From Rhizobium leguminosarum (GTDB taxonomy: Bacteria; Pseudomonadota; Alphaproteobacteria; Rhizobiales; Rhizobiaceae), in contig NZ_JAGIOR010000001.1 in assembly GCF_017876795.1 (NCBI RefSeq), positions 1,762,501 to 1,826,500 of the forward strand: DNA of 64,000 nucleotides, written 5' to 3'. A program made the translations under genes and the position numbers. Position 1 is the stretch's first letter. Each line of letters starts with the position of its first letter. Positions 47,802-58,091 of this stretch are shown here, piece after piece. The notes under the pieces were generated by a model that made no database searches, was not told where the DNA came from, and saw only the letters and a list, made by a program, of their open reading frames with translations.

Positions 47802-48629
47802 ATGCGTTACGGGATATCTGCTAAGGGGCTCGGTTTGCTCCTCGTCCTCGGTCTGGGCGCGTTGCGGGGCCAGCCCAGCGTGGCCCAGGAACCGCTCAAT
47901 ATCGATGCATACCAGCTGACGTTCGAGGAGAGTTTTGACAGCCTTGACGTTTCGGCCTGGGGAGAGAAAAGCTCCCGCTGGATCGCCCATACGCCCTGGA
48001 ACGGTGATTTCGGTGATGCCCGTTTCACCGATCCGGCCCCCGGCTTTCCGTTTACCACCGACCAGGGAATTCTGAAGATCGAGGCGCGCAAGGAAGCCGA
48101 CGGCACCTGGCGCTCGGGCTTGTTGTCGTCGGTGAACCCGAAGGGTGAAGGTTTCTCGCAGCAGTTCGGCTATTTCGAAGCACGGATGAAGCTGCCGCCG
48201 GGCAAGGGAGTCTGGCCGGCATTCTGGCTCATCGGGCTCGACCGGTCGAAATACACCGCCGAAATCGACGTTTTGGAATATTATGGACGCGCGCCCTACG
48301 AATTCAGCATGGGCTTTCATATCTGGCGTCAAAGCCAGGGCGGAGAGAACAGCACTGGTGGCCATTGGCAAACCGTCCAGCACGGAATTCTGAATAGCGA
48401 ATATCACACCTACGGCGTCGATATCCAAGCTGACAAGACGAGCTTCTACCTCGATCGTCAGTTCATCTGGAGCTTCGATACGCCGAAGGAGTACCACATG
48501 CCGTTTTATCCGTTGGTAAACCTGGCGCTTGGTTCGGGTTGGCCGATCGACGAGACGCCAAACCCCTCGGTTCTGCTCGTCGACTATATCCACGTTTACA
48601 AGCGAAAGCCTGCCGACGCGGCGAATTGA
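47802..48629 (+). CDS. Secreted GH16 beta-glucanase (ExoK-like)
   Basis: 275 residues. Signal peptide (cleavage about SVA/QEP) then a GH16 jelly-roll domain. The catalytic motif EIDVLEYYG gives nucleophile Glu, helper Asp and acid/base Glu. Also seen: GYFEARMKLPPGKGVWPAFW, FHTYGVDIQAD-type HTYGVDIQADKTSFYLD, and PFYPLVNLALGSGWPID. Family members include ExoK and ExsH, which trim nascent succinoglycan. At the end of the EPS cluster it probably sets the size of the exported polymer. GAGGAG before the ATG at 47802 supports this start. Confidence 0.92.
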   Translation: MRYGISAKGLGLLLVLGLGALRGQPSVAQEPLNIDAYQLTFEESFDSLDVSAWGEKSSRWIAHTPWNGDFGDARFTDPAPGFPFTTDQGILKIEARKEADGTWRSGLLSSVNPKGEGFSQQFGYFEARMKLPPGKGVWPAFWLIGLDRSKYTAEIDVLEYYGRAPYEFSMGFHIWRQSQGGENSTGGHWQTVQHGILNSEYHTYGVDIQADKTSFYLDRQFIWSFDTPKEYHMPFYPLVNLALGSGWPIDETPNPSVLLVDYIHVYKRKPADAAN

Positions 48630-48677
48630 ACACGCAACCTCCGACGGGATAGGCGGCAATTTGTCTCAAACCCGCCT

Positions 48678-49022
48678 CTAGCAGGCTGTTGAAGAAGTCT
48701 CGGGTTTGGCTTTGAGGATGGCCTCGTCGCCATTGTGGTAGGTGAAGGTTATCTCGATCGAGCCATCCTCGAGTATCTCAGCATGACCATCGCCCGAGAC
48801 TTCGTCCATCTCGTCAAATCCAGACCAAGTGAAGGAAACTATGGATTGGCCATAGCCGAGATCGAGGCCCGCTTGCATTGCGCCGAAGGCGATTTCGCCG
48901 CGACCGTTTGGGCCGATGGCGATCGCCGCTGGCTCGACTAGGTCGAGATAATCCCGATCCCATAGATCGGCCTCGACGATCCGCCAGCGACCAATCAGCC
49001 GGCAGTTTGAAGCCGCGCTCAT
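48678..49022 (-). CDS. IS passenger protein, stop codon supplied by the target site
   Basis: 114 residues, hypothetical, encoded inside the IS downstream of the transposase with an ATGA overlap. Features: RLIGRWRIVEADLWDRDYLD, GPNGRGEIAFGAMQAGLDLG, WSGFDEMDEVSGDGHAEI, DGSIEITFTYHNGDEA. Acidic and soluble; no known family recognised. Its last codons run through the terminal repeat, and TAG comes from the duplicated target CTAG. Confidence 0.7.
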   Translation of the reverse strand: MSAASNCRLIGRWRIVEADLWDRDYLDLVEPAAIAIGPNGRGEIAFGAMQAGLDLGYGQSIVSFTWSGFDEMDEVSGDGHAEILEDGSIEITFTYHNGDEAILKAKPETSSTAC

Positions 49023-50186
49023 GACGACACCGCCATCAGTTTCGGTAACCTCACTAAGTCATAGGCAGCGGCGGCGAAGGTGAAGGCCCATCCGACGCGG
49101 TCTCGGCCGCGGAACTTCGTCTTGTCCTGCCCCGCGATAGTCTTGATCCAGCCGAACGCCTCCTCGATCCGCTTGCGGATGCGCAGGCTGATCTTGTAGC
49201 CGGAATGGCGCGTCGTGCGCCCATCAATGGCTGAGCTGCGCCCGTTGATGTTCTGCGCCACATGGGGTGTTACCTTCATCGACCGCAAGTCTTTGACGAA
49301 GTCCTTGGTGTCATAGGCCTTGTCGGCACCCAGCGTGATCGCTTGCGGCCGATCGGAAAAGGGTTCAATCATCCCAAGAGCCGCGACCCGTTCGGCAAAT
49401 CCGCTCGCCTCCGTCAGGCAAGCGTCGACCAGCAGGCCATGGCGGTTTTCCATCAGCCCATGCCCCATGAAGCAGAGCTTCGCCTCCTTGCCTTTGCCCT
49501 TCCTATAGAGCTTTGCATCCGGGTCGGTCGTTGAAGCATGCGTCTCGTTGGAACGCTTTTCACCATGGAAGTCTGCTTGCGCATTCCGGCCGCCGCCATC
49601 CGATGGCGGTTCGCCTGAGCCGTCCTTCGGCTTAAAGCTCTTCATCGACGCCCAGGCTTCGATCAGCGTGCCATCGACAGAGAAGTGGTCGGTTGACAGC
49701 AGCCGCTTTATCTTGGGCTGAGAAAGGATTGCACCCAGGAACTTCGCAGCGATGTCACCATCGAGCAACCGGTCGCGGTTCTTCGAAAACACCGAATGGT
49801 CCCAAGCGGGGTCGTCAATGCCGATGTCGACGAACCAGCGGAAAAGAAGGTCGTATTCCAACCGCTCCATCAAAAGCCGCTCAGAGCGGATCGAGTAGAA
49901 GGCTTGCAAAAGCATGGCTCGAAGAAGCTTTTCAGGCGCGATCGACGGCCGTCCGATCGGTGAATAAAGCGCTGCAAAATCTCGTTCCAGCAGAACGAGT
50001 GCCTCGTTCACGATTTGCCGGATAGCCCGTAGCGGATGATCACGACGAACGCGATCCTCCAAATCGACATAGCTGAAAAGTTCCCCTGTCTTTGCATCGC
50101 TGCCGCGCATCCATCAGCTCCAAATCGCAACAGAGCTAGTGAATCACGACCAAGGCCGATGCGCCAGGACGTTTTTCAACAGCCTG
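48682..50186 (-). mobile_element. IS5-family element with passenger ORF
   Basis: 1505 bp. Terminal repeats are CAGGCTGTTGAAGAA at 48682 and TTTTTCAACAGCCTG ending at 50186. The target duplication CTAG at 48678-48681 and 50187-50190 fits the YTAR rule of IS5-group elements. It carries the transposase gene and a 114-codon passenger. Confidence 0.93.
49019..50110 (-). CDS. IS5-family transposase
   Basis: 363 residues, with the N-terminal DUF772-type domain (FSYVDLEDRVRRDHPLRAIR, LLRAMLLQAFYSIRSERLLM). DDE core: Asp in HFSVDGTLIEAWAS, Asp in LGADKAYDTKDF, Glu in RIEEAFGWIKTIAG. An insertion around residues 155-200 (Gly/Asp/Ser-rich) is usual for this group. No lesion. Its TGA overlaps the passenger ATG, so the passenger is translated by coupling. 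Confidence 0.93.
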   Translation of the reverse strand: MRGSDAKTGELFSYVDLEDRVRRDHPLRAIRQIVNEALVLLERDFAALYSPIGRPSIAPEKLLRAMLLQAFYSIRSERLLMERLEYDLLFRWFVDIGIDDPAWDHSVFSKNRDRLLDGDIAAKFLGAILSQPKIKRLLSTDHFSVDGTLIEAWASMKSFKPKDGSGEPPSDGGGRNAQADFHGEKRSNETHASTTDPDAKLYRKGKGKEAKLCFMGHGLMENRHGLLVDACLTEASGFAERVAALGMIEPFSDRPQAITLGADKAYDTKDFVKDLRSMKVTPHVAQNINGRSSAIDGRTTRHSGYKISLRIRKRIEEAFGWIKTIAGQDKTKFRGRDRVGWAFTFAAAAYDLVRLPKLMAVSS

Positions 50187-50190
50187 CTAG

Positions 50191-50592
50191 TCCGGCCGGT
50201 TTCGAGCGGCGGGCGATCCGCATGTCTGAAACTCACGCAGCTTGTAAGGTTGTGGAGACGGGCGGGAAGCTCCAGGCCGACCAATCGCTCAGCTTCGCCC
50301 TGTCGGTCGCTTCCGGCAACCGGCAGCATGTCGGCTATCGCCATCTGATCGTGCATGCGCGGCGCGCCGACCGGCTGGGATTGCCGCCATCGCCAAAGAG
50401 CGCGAGATAAGGGTCCGCAAGATCATGCGGTCGTTTGGTGGTGGCTGAAAAGGCGCCCTGTGCGGTGGCCGGAAGATCACAAAATCCTTGAAAATTCAAA
50501 TTGTGTAATCCAGTCCAATTGCAGTGCGGTCTGGTCCAAGACAACCCCCACAACCAATGAAATGGCTGCTCACAGCTAACTAAGCCATTGTC
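50191..50592 (+). other. Region upstream of autotransporter
   Basis: About 400 bases. An open frame from 50221 to 50409 (62 codons, MSETHAACKVVETGG...) has no recognised family and no strong ribosome site. The autotransporter promoter should lie here; the IS at 48682-50186 inserted just upstream. Confidence 0.35.
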
Positions 50593-53500
50593 ATGCTGGG
50601 GATTCGGATGCGCGGGAATAATTTCAGGGGTCGCGGGGCGGCACGTTTGATGGGGCTGGCGTTGAGTTCGACCGCCCTCGTCGGGTTGGCAGGGCCGGAT
50701 GTGGCCATGGCCAATGATTGGACGGGAGCCACCTCCAACGACTGGTTCGCGGCGGGAAATTGGAATCCCGGCACCGTCCCAACAGCGGGCGATAGCGTCA
50801 CGGTCAATTCGAATTCGCCCATGCCGACCATCGACGGCGCTTCGGCCCACGCGGACACCATCGTCGTCGGCGACAGCGCGACCGCTACCCTCGGGATCCT
50901 GAACACCGGCACGCTGAGCAGCAACAACGCCGTCTTGGGCAACCTCGTCGGATCCGTTGGCTTGACAGCCGTCGCCGGCGCGGGTGCGACGTGGACCAAC
51001 AGTGCGGACCTGACGATCGGCAACTTCGGCATCGGCTCGTGACCATCTACGGCGCCGGTTTGGTCAGTAACTCCGCCGGAATTATTGGTGCACAGACGGG
51101 CTCCAATGGCACGGCGACCGTCGGCGGGCCGGGCTCGACCTGGACGAACAGCGGCAACCTGACCGTCGGCGCATCGGGCAATGGCAGCCTTTACGTCGTG
51201 AGCGGCGGGTTTGTCGACAATCAAACCGGCACGATCGGAGAGAACGCCGGTTCGAACGGTGACGTCACGGTCCATGGCACTGGTTCGACCTGGCAGAATG
51301 CCGATCTTTTCATCGGCTCCGCAGGGCACGGTACGCTCACCGTTTCGAATGGCGGTCGTGTCGACTCTACCAAAAGCGTCATGGCCAAGAGCGCCGGATC
51401 CTACGCAACCGCCACGGTCGATGGCGCCGTCTCGGAATGGTCGACCGCCGGCTACCTGGAGGTCGGCTTGGCCGGCAATGCCGATCTCACCATTTCGAAT
51501 GGCGGCTTCGTTAACAACAGCAGCGGCTACGCTGGCCTCAACTCGGGCGCCAGGGGTATTATCGTCGTAACAGGGGCCGGTTCACGCTGGTCTAGCACCG
51601 CCACTGTCATGATCGGCGGCTATGGATAGGGAACGCTGACGATCGTCAATGGTGGCAAGGTCAATGCCGTTGACGGCATTCTAGCCTACAACGGCGGCTC
51701 GGTCGGCAATGCCATTGTCGATGGAGCGGGCTCGACATGGACGAATACGTCGAGCCTCTCGGTAGGGCAGGACGGCACCGGCAGCCTGACGATCAGCAAT
51801 GGGGGCAAGGTTTTCGACGACGATGCATCGATCGGCGAAGACCCTAGTGGCATCGGCACTGCGATCGTCGATGGCGCCGGTTCTACATGGACAAATACGA
51901 CGGCCTTCGGCGTCGGCGTTTCCGGCATTGGTCATCTGCAGGTTTCCAACGGCGGAGCTCTGATCACCGCCGACGCTAATCTCGGCTTTTTTGCCGGTGC
52001 AACCGGTACCGTACAGGTCGACGGCGCCGGTTCGACATGGACCGCCAGCGGCGGTATCAGCATCGGCGGCAGCGGTGACGGCAGCCTGACGATCACCCAT
52101 GGCGGCTTGGTGCATGGTGGCTCTGGTATTGTTGGCGGCGGCGGCACCGGCTCTGGCGCAGTGAATGTCGACGGCGCCGGATCGACCTGGATGAACAATA
52201 GCTCCACGGTTATCGGCAACTTAAGCGGCGGTGCGCTAACAATCACCAATGGCGGCCTCGTCACCGATATGTTCGGTGTTCTCGGCTCAGCCGCAGGCGT
52301 GACCGGAACTGCTATCGTCGATGGCGCCGGTTCGTCCTGGACGAGCAGCAGCGACCTGCTGATCGGCAGCAGCGGCACGGGTGTGCTGACGCTATCGAAC
52401 GGCGGCAAGGCTTCCGCCGGCGCCTTGACCCTCGCTCATCAAGCGAGCTCAATTGGCACGCTCAACATCGGCGGCGCGGCCGGAGGCCCAGCAGCCGCAG
52501 CGGGCATCGTCAATGCTCCGCTGATCCAGTTCGGCGCAGGCATCGGCACTGTCAATTTCAATCACACGGAAACGGCCTATGACTTCGCATCGGTCTTCGC
52601 TGGTTCCGGTACAATCAATCAGCTGGCCGGCAACACCAATATCACCGGAACCTCCGGCACCTTCTTCGGCGCCACCAACGTGCATGGCGGGCGGCTTGCG
52701 GTAAACGGTTCGCTGGTGGGCTCGATCGTCACGGTCTCCGGCGGCGTTCTCGGCGGCACCGGCACTGTCGGCGGCATCGTCGCAAATGCCGGCGGCACCG
52801 TAGGGCCGGGTAATTCCATCGGCACGCTGAATGTCAACGGCGACGTTACGTTTGCGCCCGGCTCTACCTATCAGGTCGAAGTGGCGGGTACGAGCCAGTC
52901 CGACCTCATCGCGGTGACGGGGACGGCCACGCTCGGCGGCGCCGTCAAGGTCGTCAAACCCTCGGGCGGCTATGCTCTGAACAGCCACTACACGATCCTG
53001 ACGGCTGCAGGCGGCATCACCGGTATCTTCGACGATGCTTCGGCGGCTTCCGGGCCTCTGCCGTTCCTGCTATTCGACCTCTCGTCAGATCCGAACAATA
53101 TCTATCTCGACGTCAGCCGCAGTGCGGCCACCTTCGCCTCGGTCGGCGTGACGCGCAACCAGAAGGCCGCCGGTGCAGGCACGGAGAGCCTCGGCAACGG
53201 CATCGTCGATGCGATCGTCCAGCTCAATACGGCCTCGGCTCTCGATGCCTTCGACGCGCTTTCCGGTGAGATCCACGCCTCTGCAAGCGGCCGTCTCATG
53301 GAAGACGATCGCTTCGTTCGTGAGGCCGCACTCGACCGGTTGCGTGATGCGGAGCGGGGCAAGCAAGGCGACACCGGCCTCTGGATGCGCGGCTTCGGTT
53401 CCTGGGGCACGTTCGACGGCGACGGCAATGCCGCAGCGTTCGACCGTGATATCGGCGGCTTCGTCGTCGGCGCCGACAATGAATTCTCCACCGATGTCAC

Positions 53501-54199
53501 CATCGGTCTGCTCGGCGGCTATAGCCGCTCAACCTTCCAGCTGGGCGACAGCCGGCACTCCTCGGGCAGCAGCGACAATTACCAGCTCGGCCTTTACGGC
53601 GGCACGCAATGGGGCAACTTCGCCTTCCGGGCGGGCACGGCCTATACCTGGCATGAGCTGGAGACGAGCCGTTCGGTTGATTTCGACGGCTTTTCCGACC
53701 GGCTGGAGGCGGATTATAGCGCGCAGACGGCGCAAGCCTTCGGCGAATTCGCCTATCGCATCGAGACCGGCGATACACCCGCCGGAGCGCTTGCCTTTGA
53801 ACCCTTCGCCAACCTCGCCTATGTCAACCTTGCGACCGATGGCTTTGACGAAAGCGGCGGCGCGGCGGCTCTGACGGGACGCGACGACGACAGTGGCGTG
53901 ACATTCACCACGCTCGGCGTCAGGGCATCGACACAGGTTTCGGGGGGCTGAGCGCCAGGGGCATGCTCGGCTGGCAGCACGCCTTCGGTGATACCACGCC
54001 GACCTCCGATCTCTCCTTCGACGGCGGTTCGAAGTTCACCGTTGCCGGTGTTCCGATCCGGCAGAATGCAGCCGTCATCGAGGCGGGCGTCGATTTCACG
54101 CTCACGCCGGCCGCAACCTTCGGCCTCTCCTATAATGGCCAGTTTGCTTCCGACGCGAACGACCAGTCCGTCCACGCCGATTTCAGGGTGACATTCTAA
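50593..54199 (+). pseudogene. Repeat-rich autotransporter, three lesions
   Basis: About 1200 codons in all. Signal peptide (cleavage about AMA/NDW), then a beta-helical passenger of about a dozen repeats of some 45-50 residues (pattern GAGSTWTNSGNLTVGASGNG, SLTISNGG, ...G.IG...GS.GTATVDG), then a linker with GGTVGPGNSIGTLNVNGDVT, and an autotransporter barrel from about residue 900 (WMRGFGSWGTFDGDGNAAAF). The end HADFRVTF has the expected terminal Phe. Three defects: a one-base loss near 51040, an in-frame TAG at 51627-51629 inside a repeat, and a frameshift in a run of six G at 53942-53947 that cuts off the last 85 residues including the final strands. As sequenced it cannot be displayed. 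Confidence 0.88.
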
Positions 54200-54226
54200 G
54201 GAAAACCGACATGGAAAAGGAGACCG

Positions 54227-55300
54227 CTAACGGCTGCAACTGAGGCCGGTCTCCGGGTCGAACAGATGTATCGCCTCCTCGTCGAAGAAGAGGGTGAGCT
54301 TTTCGTTGTCGCGGATCGGCGTGCGCGGCGGAAGGCAGGCCGTCAGGTGTTGGTTTCCGGCAAGGGCTGTGACGACGAGTTCCGGCCCGGTCAGTTCCGC
54401 AACCTCGAGGATTGCCTCGATCGACGGGCCGGTGCCCTCCGTGCGAAGCGCCTCGGGACGGATGCCGAGGATGAGGTCGCGGCCGTTGCCGGCTACGTCG
54501 CGGAAACCGGCGGGCAGGGGCAGGCTGGCATCGGCGCCTGAAAGCGCCAATCGGCCATCGCGCACCGTCGTCTTCAGCAGGTTCATCGGCGGCGCGCCGA
54601 CGAAGGTGGCGACATACAGCGTTGCCGGATGATTGTAGATTTCCTCCGGCGTGCCCAGCTGCTCGATGCGGCCGTCACGCATGACGGCGATGCGGCTTGC
54701 CAGCGTCATCGCCTCGATCTGGTCATGGGTGACGTAGACGACGGTGGTCTTCAGCATCTGGTGCAGGCGCTTGATTTCGGTGCGCATCTCCATGCGCAGC
54801 TTTGCGTCGAGATTGGAGAGCGGCTCGTCGAAGAGGAATACCTCGGGCTTGCGCACCAGCGCGCGGCCGATCGCGACGCGCTGGCGTTGTCCGCCGGAAA
54901 GCTGGCTCGGCTTGCGGTCGAGGAGATTTTCGATCTGCAGGAGCTTTGCCGCATCATGCACGGCCTTGTCGCGGTCGTCCGCCGGTACCTTGCGCATTTC
55001 CAGCCCGAAGCCGATGTTCCTGTGCACTGTCAGATTGGGATAGAGCGCGTAGGATTGAAAGACCATGGCGATGTCGCGGTCCTTCGGATGCACACCGAGC
55101 ACCGAGCGTCCACCGATCCTGACATCGCCGCTCGTTGCCTCGGCAAGTCCGGCGATGATATTCAAGAGCGTAGACTTGCCGCAGCCGGACGAGCCGAGCA
55201 AAACGAGAAATTCACCGCTTTCCAGCGAGATGTCGATGCCTTTCAACGTCTCGACATCACCATAGGACTTGCGGATCGTCTGAATTTCGAGCGCACTCAT
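54227..55300 (-). CDS. Sugar ABC transporter ATPase (MalK/UgpC type)
   Basis: 357 residues. Walker A GSSGCGKST, Q-loop VFQSYALYPNLTV, signature LSGGQRQRVAIGRAL, Walker B VFLFDEPLSNLD, switch His in VYVTHDQIEA, then a C-terminal TOBE/OB regulatory domain (IRPEALRTEG...). All ATPase elements are intact. It is the last gene of the operon and overlaps the kinase gene by four bases. It energises the two permeases at 57246-58978. It ends 27 bases from the converging autotransporter. Confidence 0.95.
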   Translation of the reverse strand: MSALEIQTIRKSYGDVETLKGIDISLESGEFLVLLGSSGCGKSTLLNIIAGLAEATSGDVRIGGRSVLGVHPKDRDIAMVFQSYALYPNLTVHRNIGFGLEMRKVPADDRDKAVHDAAKLLQIENLLDRKPSQLSGGQRQRVAIGRALVRKPEVFLFDEPLSNLDAKLRMEMRTEIKRLHQMLKTTVVYVTHDQIEAMTLASRIAVMRDGRIEQLGTPEEIYNHPATLYVATFVGAPPMNLLKTTVRDGRLALSGADASLPLPAGFRDVAGNGRDLILGIRPEALRTEGTGPSIEAILEVAELTGPELVVTALAGNQHLTACLPPRTPIRDNEKLTLFFDEEAIHLFDPETGLSCSR

Positions 55301-56226
55301 CGCACCGGCTCCTGAAGAGTTGTCGGACCGCCATAATTGCGGGGAAGGGTTGAGATGGCGCGCGAGGCAACCTCGGTTCCCGCTATCAGGCAGGAAAACA
55401 GCGGCGCATCGCTTGCGAGAGCAGCGAGGAAGGCGGCGTTGAAGACATCGCCGGCACCGATCGTATCGACGACTTCGACAATGGGTGCGTCCACCGAAAC
55501 CAACACGCCCTCCGGCCCGATCGCGATCGCGCCGTCCGGGCCACGCTTAACGACGACGATCGCATCCTGCGGCATGTGCAGCCTGATGTGACGCGCGGCC
55601 TCGATCGGATCGACGATGCCGGCAAGTGTCGTCGCCTCGATTTCGTTCAACAGCGCGATGCCGCTGCGGGAGAGCCAGGCGCGTGTCGCCGCGCAATTCT
55701 GCTGCGTCCAACCGTCGAGCGGCCAGCCGGTGTCGAGTGCGACGGTGATGTCGTGGCTGTCGGCCCAGTCGAAGAAGGCGTCGTATTGCTCGGTCAGATC
55801 GTCGGTCAGGAACGAGCCGCAAAGGAGAGCGTAACCGCTGCCAAGGCGCGCTGCGTCGAGGACCGCGAAGACATCGGCCAGACTGAAACGCGGCAGATGG
55901 CCTCTGGTCGTGAAGAAGGTCCGCTCGCCGTCCGGATGGGTGATGCCGACGGAGAGCGTCGTTTTCTCAGGACGTATGGGCCACTTCTCGGAGTGGTGGC
56001 CGAAGGCTTCGCTCAGCCAGCGGCCGAATTGGTCACTGCCGATATTGGCGGCGATCTCGAATTCGACGCCAAGCGCCTGCCAGGCGAGTGCGCTATTGCC
56101 GGCGGCTCCGCCGACCCGTAATTCGTCGTGATCGACGATGATTTCCGTCCCGGCCTTCGGCCAGGCGGCTGCCGGCCCAAGGATCAGGTCGACGTTGACG
56201 TTGCCGATAACTGCAAGCGGCCGCAT
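55297..56226 (-). CDS. PfkB-family carbohydrate kinase
   Basis: 309 residues, ribokinase fold. Seen: AVIGNVNVDLILGP, the di-Gly substrate signature VGGAAGNSALAWQALG, ALDTGWPLDGWTQ, LLNEIEATTLAG, VVVKRGPDGAIAIG, and the PfkB signature DTIGAGDVFNAAFL with the catalytic Asp. It phosphorylates an imported sugar or amino-sugar; the exact substrate cannot be read from the sequence. It directly follows the SIS gene, suggesting sequential steps (kinase then isomerase/deglycase, or the reverse). Confidence 0.9.
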   Translation of the reverse strand: MRPLAVIGNVNVDLILGPAAAWPKAGTEIIVDHDELRVGGAAGNSALAWQALGVEFEIAANIGSDQFGRWLSEAFGHHSEKWPIRPEKTTLSVGITHPDGERTFFTTRGHLPRFSLADVFAVLDAARLGSGYALLCGSFLTDDLTEQYDAFFDWADSHDITVALDTGWPLDGWTQQNCAATRAWLSRSGIALLNEIEATTLAGIVDPIEAARHIRLHMPQDAIVVVKRGPDGAIAIGPEGVLVSVDAPIVEVVDTIGAGDVFNAAFLAALASDAPLFSCLIAGTEVASRAISTLPRNYGGPTTLQEPVR

Positions 56227-57249
56227 TCATTCGCTCCGGGTGATCTTGGTGGATCGAACCGGCGTTCCGGCATTCTCCACACGGGCGTCGGCAAAGGCGA
56301 TCATCAGCCGCTGGGCAACCGGCAGCATAGCGAAGATGGCGGCAAGGCCCGTTACAGGGGTGAAGCGGATTGTCACCGCGCCGGCGACCGGCGCTTGCCC
56401 GGATGCGTCGAACAGGATGACGGGGGCGCCGGTCTCGACGGCGGAGATCGCCATTGCGGTCACCAGGCCGGATGTCTCGTCCAAGCCGCGGAACAGCACG
56501 ACGCCGATTTCCGGCCCCAGCATCTCCATCGGCCCATGGCGCAACTGGCCGCCTTCAAGTGAGAAGCAGGGGCGGCGCGACAGCTCCGTCAATCCGAGCG
56601 CCAACGCCTCGGCGACACCCTGCAGCCGGCGGCCTGAGGTGACGACCGTTGCGACGTCTTCGAGCGCGGTGAGGGCGGCGGCGATGTCATGGTCATCAGG
56701 CGCGTTGAGGATGGCAAGTGCGGCCTGGGGATCTTCGCCGCGGGCGGCGAGGATTGCCAGATGCAGGGCGAAGGTTACCGTCAGGCTGCGGGTTGCGGCA
56801 AAGGCTAGCTCGGTGCCGCCGGCGCCGACCAGCGATGGGGCGGTTCTTGCGAGGAAGGAATTGGCTTCCAGCGTCAGGCCGAAGGTCTCCTCTGTGCCGC
56901 CGGTCTCGTCGAACCAACGCACCACCTCGGCGCTCTCACCTGATTGCGAGGTGACGAAGATCGTCCTGCCGGAAACCGGTAGCGGCTGGCCAAGCTGCTC
57001 AGACAGTGGCAAGGCGACGGCATCGATGCCGAGGGCCCGATAGAGCGGCTCGACGGCGCGGTTGACGGCATGCGAGCCGCCCATGCCGAGCAGGAGCAGC
57101 CGGCCGGTTTTCTTCAGCGAGGCGGCGGCTCTTGTCGCGATCGGCCCGGCAACGTCATAGGAGGCGATCGCATCGGCATGCTGGCGCGCCATCTCGCGAT
57201 CGATCGCCGCAAGTCCGGCCGGCCGGATTGTTTCTGTTGTCATGTTCAT
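56227..57249 (-). CDS. SIS-domain sugar isomerase/deaminase-like protein
   Basis: 340 residues with two SIS domains (about 30-165: LLLLGMGGSHAVNRAVEPLY, IFVTSQSGESAEVVRWFD; about 180-320: VVTSGRRLQGVAEALALGLT, GGQLRHGPMEMLG). The Ser/Thr phosphate loops and HGPMEML, typical of the GlmS isomerase domain and of FrlB/AgaS-like enzymes, are present. It lacks the GlmS glutaminase domain. A likely phospho-amino-sugar deaminase/isomerase or a fructosamine-6-phosphate deglycase. Overlaps the permease gene (ATGA). Confidence 0.85.
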   Translation of the reverse strand: MNMTTETIRPAGLAAIDREMARQHADAIASYDVAGPIATRAAASLKKTGRLLLLGMGGSHAVNRAVEPLYRALGIDAVALPLSEQLGQPLPVSGRTIFVTSQSGESAEVVRWFDETGGTEETFGLTLEANSFLARTAPSLVGAGGTELAFAATRSLTVTFALHLAILAARGEDPQAALAILNAPDDHDIAAALTALEDVATVVTSGRRLQGVAEALALGLTELSRRPCFSLEGGQLRHGPMEMLGPEIGVVLFRGLDETSGLVTAMAISAVETGAPVILFDASGQAPVAGAVTIRFTPVTGLAAIFAMLPVAQRLMIAFADARVENAGTPVRSTKITRSE

Positions 57250-58091
57250 CCCTTGACGCCGCCGCTGGTGAGCCCTGAAACCAGGGCGCGTTGCATGATG
57301 AGACCAATCAGCACCGGAGGCAGGGCGGCGAGCACGCCTGCCGTGGCGATCAGACCGTAATCGGAAACGCGGCCACCGGCGAGATCCGCGATGGCGACGG
57401 TCAACGTTTTGGCGCGCTGGTCCGAGGTGAAGAGCAGCGCATAGAAGAATTCATCCCAGGCGAGCAGGAATGCAAAGAGGCTTGACGTCGCGACCACAGG
57501 GGCGGCGAGCGGCAGCGTGATGATCCTCAGCGTTTGGAACAGGCCGGCGCCGTCGATCATCGCGGCGGATTCGATTTCGCGTGGAATGGAATCGAAGCCC
57601 GATTTCATCAGCCATGTGGTGAAGGGCGCCAGGATGCTGAGATAGACGAGGGCCAGGCCGAAGACGTTGTTCAGCATGCCAAGATGGGAGAGACCCATAT
57701 AAAGCGGCACGGCGAGCGCCACCGGTGGCAACATATAGGTGCCGATCACCATCGACAGCGACCATCCCACAGAAGGCGTGCGCGACACTGCCCAGCCGGC
57801 GGGAATGGCGAGGGCGATCGACGCGATCGTCGCCATTCCAGCCACCTCGATGCTGTTGCGCAGCGACGAGGTGAAGGCGGCGCCGGCGCTGTTTTCGATC
57901 GTCGAGAGCAGCACGGCGTAGCGAGAGAAATCCACCGTTTGCGGCCACCAGTGCAACGGCTTCGCCGCAAGGTCGGCAGCGGGTGAGATGCTCATGATGA
58001 ACAGCCACAGGATCGGCGCCAGAATAACGGCGGCAAGAAGCAGCGCGCAGACATAGATGAAGGCGGAAAATAGCGGGCTTTGGCGTTCCAT
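57246..58091 (-). CDS. Sugar ABC permease (MalG type)
   Basis: 281 residues, six membrane helices. The EAA-loop that contacts the ATPase is seen as REIESAAMIDGAGLFQTLRI, followed by TLPLAAPVVATSSLFAFLLA. N-terminal helix VCALLLAAVILAPILWLFIM. The C-terminal GLTSGGVKG tail is typical of MalG-type proteins. Forms the channel with the 58091-58978 permease. Confidence 0.94.
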   Translation of the reverse strand: MERQSPLFSAFIYVCALLLAAVILAPILWLFIMSISPAADLAAKPLHWWPQTVDFSRYAVLLSTIENSAGAAFTSSLRNSIEVAGMATIASIALAIPAGWAVSRTPSVGWSLSMVIGTYMLPPVALAVPLYMGLSHLGMLNNVFGLALVYLSILAPFTTWLMKSGFDSIPREIESAAMIDGAGLFQTLRIITLPLAAPVVATSSLFAFLLAWDEFFYALLFTSDQRAKTLTVAIADLAGGRVSDYGLIATAGVLAALPPVLIGLIMQRALVSGLTSGGVKG

